DNA of 6,114 bases from contig CALKMY010000029.1 in the NCBI GenBank assembly GCA_938091275.1, positions 1 through 6,114 of the forward strand. The letters are read 5' to 3'. The stretch is from Candidatus Nanopelagicales bacterium. GTDB taxonomy: Bacteria; Actinomycetota; Actinomycetes; S36-B12. The notes beneath the pieces are model-generated. The model made no database searches. It saw nothing but the letters and a program-made list of their open reading frames with translations, and was not told the origin of the DNA. Below, in pieces: positions 1-4,782 of this stretch; within the stretch, counting starts at the first letter, position 1, and the number at the start of each line of letters is the position of its first letter. The position numbers and the translations under genes were made by a program.

Positions 1-17
1 CGCCTCGTCACCTGACC

Positions 18-377
18 TCAACGATGGGGCGTCAACTCGTAGGTCGCAGCTCCCGACACGATTGCCGCGATCACTACCGCCGGCCAGGTTCCCGCGATCA
101 GGGCGAGCGGGTGTGCCATGGCGAACGCCGCCGCGTACACACCGCCGGCGAGCGGAATACGCCACGGCCAGCCCTTCCTGCCCATCAGGACGGCGGCGAC
201 AACCCCGAACGCGACAAGGACCCCACCGGCGATGAGTCGATCCACACCGGCATCAGCAAGAGCGAAACCGATAATCAAACCGACGGCAGGACAACCCGCG
301 ATAATCCATCGTCGTGTGTCCTGTTGCTCGGCCCACGCTTCGCGCATTGACGCGAACGGGTCGAATCGGGAAGCCAT
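18..377 (-). CDS. Small four-helix membrane protein, unknown function
   Basis: A 119-aa hydrophobic protein that I do not recognise. After a polar N-terminus (about residues 1-23, with Arg/Asp/Glu/Gln) there are four likely membrane helices, roughly residues 24-42, 47-65, 73-89 and 91-111. A short basic link (GRKGWPWR, residues 66-73) lies between helices 2 and 3, and the tail is a short polar TPHR. The ATG at 377 is 29 bp after the stop of the IolG-like gene on the same strand, so it is probably the last visible gene of the same transcript. No good Shine-Dalgarno sequence precedes this ATG, nor the in-frame ATG at 347, so the start is uncertain. No catalytic or transport motif is visible. 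It could be a small accessory membrane protein or simply a neighbour. The hydrophobic segmentation and the low-complexity, Arg-rich nature of the opposing frames support it as the real coding frame. Confidence 0.62.
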   Translation of the reverse strand: MASRFDPFASMREAWAEQQDTRRWIIAGCPAVGLIIGFALADAGVDRLIAGGVLVAFGVVAAVLMGRKGWPWRIPLAGGVYAAAFAMAHPLALIAGTWPAVVIAAIVSGAATYELTPHR

Positions 378-406
378 GGGGCGGGCGTTGGCGTCGTTCT
401 CGGCGA

Positions 407-1408
407 TCAGCCGTCAGACAGTGTGACGGGAGCCCCCGAGCGATAGGACTCCCAGGCCGCGATTCCGATCGCTACCGGTGCACGGCCGTCCTGTCCGCTG
501 ACCGGTGACGGGCCGCCCTCGCGTGCGTACCGCACGAAGGCCTGCCATTCCCCGCGGTAACTGTCGGTGTATCGGTCCAGGAAGAAGTAGGGCAGAACGC
601 TGCCCTGTCGCTCGGTAGCGCTGTAGACCACCGCGGCGTTCTTCATGGGATTCTCCGACATCGCCATGCCGGTGGATCCAAGTACCTCGAGGCGCTGGTC
701 GTAGCCGTACACAGCTTGTCGAGAGTTATCGATAGTGGTGATGCAGCCGTTCTTGTGCGTCAACGTCACGACCGCGGTGTCCAGATCTCCCGCCTCACCG
801 ATGGCCGGATCGATCCGCACGGCGCCAGTTGCATAGACCTCGGTCACCGGGGATCCAACAACAAACCGCGCCATATCGAAATCGTGGATCATCATGTCGA
901 CGAAGATTCCGCCACTGACCTTGATGTATTCCACCGGAGGCGGTGCCGGGTCTCGGCTGGAAATCCGTGCGATGTGTGGATCTCCCACTCGGCCGGATGC
1001 CACTGCTTCCTGAACGGCAGCATGGGTGGGGTCGAATCGACGATTGAAGCCGACCATGAACGCTACGCCGTGTTCATGAACCGCACTGAGAGCCTTGTCC
1101 ACCTCGCTGATGTCCAAGCTGATCGGCTTCTCGCAGAAGATCGCCTTGCCGGCGGCTGCCGCCCTGGTGATCAGCTCGACGTGCGTGTCAGTACTACTGC
1201 AAATGGCCACGGCATCGACGGAGTCGGATTCCAGAATCTCGTCGATGGACATCACCGGTACGCGCAGCGCATCAGCGACCTGAGCCGCCGAGGCATCGTT
1301 GACATCGAACACCGCGGCTACCTCGGCGCCGTCGGTTTCGTTCGCGATGATGTCTGCATGCATTCGCCCGATGCGACCGACACCAAGCACACCTATACGC
1401 ACTGTCAC
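407..1408 (-). CDS. iolG: Gfo/Idh/MocA dehydrogenase, probable inositol 2-dehydrogenase
   Basis: Predicted cytoplasmic NAD-dependent dehydrogenase that oxidises the axial hydroxyl of myo-inositol (or a related cyclitol or sugar) to the 2-keto form, the first step of inositol catabolism. From the GTG start it has 333 aa, close to the roughly 340 aa usual for IolG. Seen: N-terminal Rossmann fold with GVGRIG (9-14) followed by RMHA; an Asp at the end of the second strand (VFD, D35), which in this family suits NAD(H); the EKP motif (93-95) with the expected catalytic Lys94; and DMMIHDFDMAR (171-181), giving Asp171 and His175 at the positions of the substrate-binding and catalytic Asp/His pair of IolG. 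GFNRRFDP (120-127) also resembles inositol dehydrogenases. I chose GTG at 1408 because AGGAG (1418-1414) sits 5 nt before it; the longer reading from ATG at 1444 adds 12 residues ahead of the Rossmann strand. It follows the transporter ATPase by 108 bp. The exact substrate (myo- versus scyllo- or chiro-inositol, or a sugar) cannot be settled from sequence. Confidence 0.88.
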   Translation of the reverse strand: MTVRIGVLGVGRIGRMHADIIANETDGAEVAAVFDVNDASAAQVADALRVPVMSIDEILESDSVDAVAICSSTDTHVELITRAAAAGKAIFCEKPISLDISEVDKALSAVHEHGVAFMVGFNRRFDPTHAAVQEAVASGRVGDPHIARISSRDPAPPPVEYIKVSGGIFVDMMIHDFDMARFVVGSPVTEVYATGAVRIDPAIGEAGDLDTAVVTLTHKNGCITTIDNSRQAVYGYDQRLEVLGSTGMAMSENPMKNAAVVYSATERQGSVLPYFFLDRYTDSYRGEWQAFVRYAREGGPSPVSGQDGRAPVAIGIAAWESYRSGAPVTLSDG

Positions 1409-1474
1409 AAGAGCTCCTGATTCACCGGGGGTTGATGTCCCCATGTTAGTGACGCACGCACAGCGGCCTGGGCA

Positions 1475-1494
1475 CCCAAGCCTGCTCGCTTGGG
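1475..1494 (-). other. Intergenic hairpin between ATPase gene and iolG-like gene
   Basis: CCCAAGC and GCTTGGG form a perfect 7-bp inverted repeat around a 6-nt loop, 22 bp past the ATPase stop codon. No T-run follows on the minus strand, so this is not a standard Rho-independent terminator. It may be a weak or partial terminator, an mRNA 3'-end stabiliser for the transporter message, or chance. The rest of the 108-bp spacer shows no convincing promoter. Confidence 0.4.
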
Positions 1495-1516
1495 GCGATG
1501 ACGTACCGGCAGTGAA

Positions 1517-2314
1517 TCAGCCCGTAGCGCCGAGCTCGTGCGCGAGGGCGTCGAGCTCTGCTCCACCGGCCATAGCCTTCACGAGCTCTTCTCGCGACAC
1601 GTTTTCCTTGGTGTACTCAGCCATCATCTGTCCGCGATTGAGCAGATAGAAGTTGTCGCCGACGAGATACGCATGGTGTGGATTGTGGGTGATGAATACG
1701 ACGGACACACCGGCATCGGCGGCGTTTCTGATGTGCTTGAGAACGACGCCGGATTGCTTCACACCGAGGGCACTGGTGGGCTCGTCGAGGATAAGCACGT
1801 TGGCGCCGAAGTGCACTGCGCGGGCGATCGACACCGCCTGGCGCTCCCCTCCGGACAGGGTTCCCACGGGCTGCTCGGTGTCCCGAATATCGATTCCCAT
1901 CTCGGCTAGTTCGGCCTTGCACGATTCCTTGGCGTACTTGGTCCGCAGTCCCTTGAATGGCCAAAAGCCGCGGGTGGGCTCATTGCCGAGGTAGAAGTTC
2001 CGCCACACCGCCATCAGGGGCACGGTCGCGAGATCCTGGAACACGGTGGCGATACCCATATCCAGAGCCTCACGCGGAGAACCGAACGTGGTGGGTTCGC
2101 CGTTGACATACATCTGTCCGTCCGACGGCGTGTGGACGCCGCTGAGGATCTTGATCAGCGTCGACTTTCCGGCACCGTTATCTCCAAGAACACAGGTGAC
2201 CTGATTCTTCGGCACGCTCATCGAGACATCCGACAGGGCGATAACGCTGCCGAAGCGCTTCCCGACGTTCTCGAGCGCGAGAGCTGCTGGTTCGTGCGAG
2301 GAAGTCTCGGTCAT
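1517..2314 (-). CDS. Sugar ABC transporter ATP-binding protein, single domain (CUT2 type)
   Basis: ATPase that powers the neighbouring RbsC-type permease at the inner face of the membrane. The 265-aa protein holds one complete nucleotide-binding domain: Walker A GDNGAGKST (44-52), Q-loop Gln93 in VFQD, signature LSGGE (153-157), Walker B VLILDE (173-178) with catalytic Glu178, D-loop region SALG (181-184) and switch His210 in FITH. RbsA, MglA and XylG are about 500 aa with two fused domains; this one resembles the one-domain FrcA type and presumably works as a homodimer. The stretch SALGVKQS is typical of that one-domain sugar group. Start: ATG at 2314 has AAGGAG (2327-2322) 7 nt upstream and overlaps the permease stop as ATGA, which indicates translational coupling. 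A longer in-frame reading up to 2608 exists but runs through the permease gene with Arg/His-rich, non-domain sequence, so I reject it. All catalytic motifs are intact. Confidence 0.95.
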   Translation of the reverse strand: MTETSSHEPAALALENVGKRFGSVIALSDVSMSVPKNQVTCVLGDNGAGKSTLIKILSGVHTPSDGQMYVNGEPTTFGSPREALDMGIATVFQDLATVPLMAVWRNFYLGNEPTRGFWPFKGLRTKYAKESCKAELAEMGIDIRDTEQPVGTLSGGERQAVSIARAVHFGANVLILDEPTSALGVKQSGVVLKHIRNAADAGVSVVFITHNPHHAYLVGDNFYLLNRGQMMAEYTKENVSREELVKAMAGGAELDALAHELGATG

Positions 2315-3366
2315 TTTCGAGCTCCTTGGAATCGACGACGGATCAAGGAATTGGTAAGAACGGCCACGAAGAGGATCAAGCCGAGGAACAGCCAGGTCCA
2401 GTCGGTGTTCCATTGGGCGTAGGCGATACCGATGAAGGCCATTCCGATGATGGCCGCACCGATGGTTCCACCGATCGCGGATCCGTACCCTCCGGTCAGC
2501 AAGCAGCCGCCGACGACGGCCGCGATGATGAAGATGAACTCCTGCGTCACCCCCTGACCGGCCTGCATGGATTTCAGGCGCATCAAACTGATGATGCCGA
2601 CCAGGCACGACGACATGGAGACGTACATGAACAGCATGATCTTCGTGCGGCGCACCGGAACACCGACGTTGCGCGCGGCGTTCGAGTCACCACCGACGGC
2701 GAAGATCCAGTTGCCGAATCGCGTGCGCGTGAGAACCAAGGTGGCAAGGACGGTGAGAACGAGCCACCAGACCACGGCGATGCGGAAACTGTAGGCCGAG
2801 AAGTCGGAAGCGAAGACAGCTTTGGCGCTCTCGTAGCCGGGTCGAGGGGAGCCGTCGGGCAGTTCCGCTATTCCGGCGACGCGAACGGTATCGGTGAGCA
2901 GCTTGGTCACGCCGAGGTTGATTCCCCGAAGCGAGAAGAACATGGCCAGGGTCACGATGAAGGAGGGCAGCCCAGTCGTGACGACCAACCAGCCGTTGGT
3001 GAAGCCGATGGCGGCGGCGAAGAGGAACGTCAGGAAAATGGATGGCCAGACACCGATGTTGTACTCGGTCATCAGCAGGCCGGCGAACAGGCCCGACGAG
3101 CCGATCATGACTCCGCTGGAGAGGTCGAATTCCCCGCCGATCATCAGCAGCGCCACGGCGATAGCGATGATGCCGTACGTCGAGGCGACGTCCGTCCATC
3201 GAGCTGTGCCGTCGAGCGAGAAGAATGTTCCGGTTTGGTCGGCGACCGCGAAGAAGACGTAGACGACGAGGGCACCCATCAGGGCGCCGATCTCGGGTCG
3301 ACGCATGAGGCGCGTCAAGGGGCTTGCCTTGTTTACGCGCTCGTCCACTGCTGTTGCTGTCGACAT
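2311..3366 (-). CDS. Sugar ABC transporter permease, RbsC/BPD_transp_2 family
   Basis: Integral membrane channel subunit of a carbohydrate importer (351 aa, slightly longer than RbsC at about 320). After a polar N-terminus (1-24), hydrophobic segments lie roughly at 26-42, 64-76, 84-99, 107-128, 134-150, 196-213, 243-262, 276-291, 296-316 and 325-340, matching the 8-10 helices of this family. Diagnostic motifs: GGEFDLSSG (77-85), the family's GG(I/E)xDLS(V/S)G element; GLPSFIVTL (132-140) followed by LRG; and AVGGDSNAARNVGV (223-236), the conserved cytoplasmic loop thought to contact the ATPase. A longer loop of about 45 residues (roughly 151-195) separates helices in the middle. ATG at 3366 is preferred, with a purine-rich GAGAGGG just upstream; a TTG at 3378 would add four residues but lacks a ribosome site. 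The stop overlaps the ATPase start by 4 nt. Being the only permease gene here, it should form a homodimer. Confidence 0.95.
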   Translation of the reverse strand: MSTATAVDERVNKASPLTRLMRRPEIGALMGALVVYVFFAVADQTGTFFSLDGTARWTDVASTYGIIAIAVALLMIGGEFDLSSGVMIGSSGLFAGLLMTEYNIGVWPSIFLTFLFAAAIGFTNGWLVVTTGLPSFIVTLAMFFSLRGINLGVTKLLTDTVRVAGIAELPDGSPRPGYESAKAVFASDFSAYSFRIAVVWWLVLTVLATLVLTRTRFGNWIFAVGGDSNAARNVGVPVRRTKIMLFMYVSMSSCLVGIISLMRLKSMQAGQGVTQEFIFIIAAVVGGCLLTGGYGSAIGGTIGAAIIGMAFIGIAYAQWNTDWTWLFLGLILFVAVLTNSLIRRRFQGARK

Positions 3367-3379
3367 CTGCCCTCTCAAT

Positions 3380-3497
3380 CAGTGGTGAGTGCTGGGAAGA
3401 ACGTACCGGCGCTCAACCCGCCCGTGGGAGAAACGACGTAAGTCACGCCTAAATGCGGTTGAGGGGTGGAGCCTTGCGGCTCCACCCCTCACCACTG
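3380..3497 (-). repeat. 10-bp inverted repeat spanning the binding-protein/permease spacer
   Basis: CAGTGGTGAG at 3380-3389 and its exact reverse complement CTCACCACTG at 3488-3497 (plus-strand reading) lie at the two ends of the spacer, 98 nt apart. In the minus-strand RNA the first arm starts 3 nt after the binding-protein stop codon, and the second arm ends 13 nt before the permease ATG, just ahead of its ribosome site. The first arm shares 4 nt (3488-3491) with the base of the strong hairpin at 3460-3491, so the two pairings cannot both be complete. An RNA role is inference. Confidence 0.4.
3460..3491 (-). other. Perfect 14-bp hairpin between binding-protein and permease genes
   Basis: An uninterrupted, GC-rich 14-bp inverted repeat with arms 3460-3473 and 3478-3491 and a 4-nt loop, which reads GCAA (a GNRA tetraloop) in the minus-strand RNA. 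It begins 9 nt after the binding-protein stop codon (3501) and precedes the permease start by about 94 nt. No T-run follows, so it is not a textbook intrinsic terminator. In solute-binding-protein operons a hairpin at this place commonly stabilises the upstream message and/or stops part of the transcription, so that the binding protein is made in excess over permease and ATPase. That role is inferred; the structure itself is plain in the sequence. Confidence 0.8.
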
Positions 3498-3500
3498 GTT

Positions 3501-4535
3501 CTAGCGAGTGCCGTTTGCTGCCAGTTCCTGGACCAGCTCGGCGTTCTCCTGAAGAACGAAGCCAGGACCGGTGTAGACGGGCTGTCCACCACCGAGCTCG
3601 TGGCCGTTGATCAGGTTCAGGTACAGCAGCACAACGGACATGTAGCCCTGCGCGTACTGCTGCTGATCGATGGCGAATGCGAGATCACCATCGGCGATCG
3701 ACTGCACGGCTTCGCCGGACAGGTCGACGGTGCCGATCATGATGTCGCGACCAACTGCCTCGGCGGCCGGCTGTGCGGCCTGCGTGGCGATGTCGGCGTT
3801 GAGAGCGAACACCGCGTCGATGTCCGGATCAGCCTCGAGCTTGGCCTGAATCTCAGCCTGGCTCTGGGCGATGTCGGCGAGTCCCGCGCTGAGCTGCAGG
3901 TTCTCGACGTTGCCGAACGTGTCAGCGGCGCCGTCGCAGCGCTCCTGGAGACCGATGTTGTTCTGCTCCTGGATCGGGCAGAGCACCTTCGACTTGCCGG
4001 CTTCCTTGAACTTCAGGCCGGCCTCTTGACCAGCGATGAACTCGTCCTGACCCACGTGGGTGAACGCACCGAGGTCCTTGAAGACCTTGGAACCGGAGTT
4101 CATGGTGACGATGGCGATTCCCGCCTCATCGGCCTTGGCCAACGCGTCAGAGATTGCGTCCGGGTTCGGAGCGGAAACCGCGATGCCCTCGCAGCCCTCG
4201 GAAATGAAGGACTCGATCAACTGCGCCTGCAGCTGAGCATCGTTGGTCGTCTCCTGGTACGTGAACTGAACGGGAAGATCCGCGCCAGCCTTGTCGGCAC
4301 CAGCCTTGGCGACCGACCAGAATCCGCCACCGTCACCGTGGGTGACCATGCAGATCTTGGGACCGGTGGCACCGGAATCGCCGGAGTCCTCGGAATCTCC
4401 GGAGTCGCCGGAATCTTCGCTTGCTGCGGCGTCGTCCGTGGACTCTGCCGCGCTATCGCTGTCGGAGCTCGAGCACCCCGCCAGCACAAGTGCCGATGCC
4501 GCGACCGCGGCGATGGCAAGCTTGCCAACCTTCAT
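3501..4535 (-). CDS. Sugar-binding lipoprotein of ABC importer (RbsB/Peripla_BP_4 type)
   Basis: Extracytoplasmic lipid-anchored receptor that captures the sugar or cyclitol and hands it to the permease (344 aa). Seen: lipoprotein signal with MKVGK n-region, Ala/Val-rich core and LAGC lipobox, so cleavage before Cys21; then an acidic Ser/Asp/Glu/Ala linker (22-57) with SGDSGD-like repeats; then a two-lobed domain starting at KICMVTHGDGGGFW (60-73). By comparison with RbsB, likely ligand-contact positions are Phe72/Trp73, Asn146 (VTMNSG), Arg199 (QERCDG), Asn246 (FALNAD), Asp271 (TVDLSG) and Gln291 (AIDQQQ); the alignment is by eye. Cys62, Cys115, Cys186 and Cys200 are the remaining cysteines. 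The start ATG has a strong AGGAGG (4547-4542) 6 nt upstream, suggesting high translation. It opens the transporter unit and is followed by a stable hairpin. The substrate is not readable from sequence; the adjacent IolG-like gene favours inositol or a related polyol. Confidence 0.93.
   Translation of the reverse strand: MKVGKLAIAAVAASALVLAGCSSSDSDSAAESTDDAAASEDSGDSGDSEDSGDSGATGPKICMVTHGDGGGFWSVAKAGADKAGADLPVQFTYQETTNDAQLQAQLIESFISEGCEGIAVSAPNPDAISDALAKADEAGIAIVTMNSGSKVFKDLGAFTHVGQDEFIAGQEAGLKFKEAGKSKVLCPIQEQNNIGLQERCDGAADTFGNVENLQLSAGLADIAQSQAEIQAKLEADPDIDAVFALNADIATQAAQPAAEAVGRDIMIGTVDLSGEAVQSIADGDLAFAIDQQQYAQGYMSVVLLYLNLINGHELGGGQPVYTGPGFVLQENAELVQELAANGTR
4371..4415 (-). repeat. Degenerate 9-nt repeats coding an acidic Asp-Ser-Gly linker
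   Basis: Within the binding-protein gene, codons 41-55 are a run of imperfect Asp-Ser-(Gly/Glu) units built from related GAC/GAT, TCC, GGC/GGA/GAG triplets, i.e. a short in-frame tandem repeat. It encodes part of the flexible acidic spacer between the lipid-anchored Cys21 and the folded domain. Such repeats can change length by slippage in whole codons without breaking the frame. Confidence 0.6.
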
Positions 4536-4541
4536 GAATAA

Positions 4542-4547
4542 CCTCCT
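4542..4547 (-). promoter_or_regulatory. Strong ribosome binding site of the sugar-binding protein
   Basis: AGGAGG, 6 nt before the ATG at 4535 and extended to AGGAGGT. It is the best Shine-Dalgarno match in the window, in line with the high level expected for a solute-binding protein, and it fixes the start codon. Confidence 0.85.
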
Positions 4548-4625
4548 AGGCGCCTGTTAGACGCATTGCTTTGAACAGCGTTGAGCCGAAACTACAGCCC
4601 GCTGGATACCCCCGCGACCAGAGTT

Positions 4626-4639
4626 TTGGAACGCTCCAA
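4626..4639. promoter_or_regulatory. LacI/GalR-type operator-like palindrome
   Basis: TTGGAACGCTCCAA is a 14-bp palindrome with one mismatched pair (6 of 7 positions symmetrical) and a central CG. Even length with a central CG is the hallmark of LacI/GalR-family operators, which often control CUT2 sugar importers. It lies 91-104 bp upstream of the binding-protein ATG, in the only sizeable spacer ahead of the transporter genes, and overlaps the weak TTCCAA/TATCCA promoter candidate. No LacI-type gene is inside the window, so the regulator would be encoded elsewhere. The function is inferred. Confidence 0.5.
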
Positions 4640-4690
4640 TTCCCGCAGTGTTCTACGTCACGCTGCCGAAGGGAAGCCCCGACGCCCATG

Positions 4691-4708
4691 CGTTACCAAG
4701 TCGTTACC
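4691..4708. repeat. CGTTACC direct repeat with 11-bp period
   Basis: CGTTACC occurs at 4691-4697 and again at 4702-4708, so the two copies lie about one helical turn apart on the same face of DNA. It is 52 bp further from the binding-protein gene than the operator-like palindrome. Such phased heptamers can be activator or response-regulator sites, but a 7-bp repeat may also be chance. Confidence 0.3.
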
Positions 4709-4721
4709 GCTCGTTGTCGGA

Positions 4722-4736
4722 GCCGAGACTCTCGGC
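4722..4736 (-). other. GC-rich palindrome GCCGAGA-n-TCTCGGC downstream of the dehydrogenase gene
   Basis: Perfect 7-bp arms around one central base. As RNA it could fold into a 6-bp stem with a 3-nt loop, 46 bp past the dehydrogenase stop. No T-run follows on the minus strand. It may be a weak terminator without U-tract, as is common in actinobacteria, or a protein-binding site. Evidence is only the symmetry. Confidence 0.3.
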
Positions 4737-4782
4737 CCTAGGACGCCCTCGCCCAGTCCATTCCCCACCGGGGTAGGCCCTG

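Larger units (their letters stand above)
4536..4782 (-). other. 247-bp intergenic region, probable control region of the transporter unit
   Basis: The longest gene-free stretch here, between the 389-aa dehydrogenase and the binding protein. From left to right in transcription it holds a 4-bp GC stem (CCCC/GGGG, plus strand 4763-4773), a GC palindrome (4736-4722), a direct repeat (4708-4691), an operator-like palindrome (4639-4626) and the strong ribosome site. I looked for a sigma-70-like promoter. Only weak candidates appear: TATCCA (3 of 6 for -10), which lies 17 nt after TTCCAA (3 of 6 for -35), the latter inside the palindrome; and TCTAAC (4 of 6) about 20 nt before the ATG with no matching -35. 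The promoter is therefore inferred from layout, not from a clear motif. Confidence 0.5.

Noticed and set aside
716..1420. Plus-strand open frame of 234 codons across the IolG-like gene
   Set aside because: It lies antisense to a gene with intact Rossmann, EKP and Asp/His motifs and shows no recognisable domain itself.
1409..1444. 12-codon extension of the IolG-like gene to the ATG at 1444
   Set aside because: AGGAG lies within this extension, 5 nt before the GTG at 1408, and the Rossmann strand begins three residues after that GTG.
2315..2608. N-terminal extension of the ATPase by 98 codons
   Set aside because: The extra sequence lies inside the permease gene, is Arg/His-rich with no domain, and the ATG at 2314 has a good ribosome site and the usual ATGA overlap.
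3367..3378. TTG start of the permease, four codons upstream
   Set aside because: No ribosome site precedes it, and the ATG at 3366 has a GAGAGGG stretch directly upstream.
2326..3441. Long plus-strand open frame (371 codons) antisense to the permease
   Set aside because: The product is a Gly/Asp/Glu/Arg-rich low-complexity chain without hydrophobic core or motifs, as expected from the reverse strand of a membrane-protein gene.
3460..3491. Classical Rho-independent terminator
   Set aside because: The stem is strong but no T-rich run follows on either strand. It is recorded as a hairpin of possible stability or partial-termination role instead.
3453..4541. Long plus-strand open frame (362 codons) antisense to the sugar-binding protein
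   Set aside because: It is a shadow of the GC-rich coding frame. The opposite strand gives a complete lipoprotein with lipobox, strong ribosome site and recognisable family domain, while this frame shows no domain.
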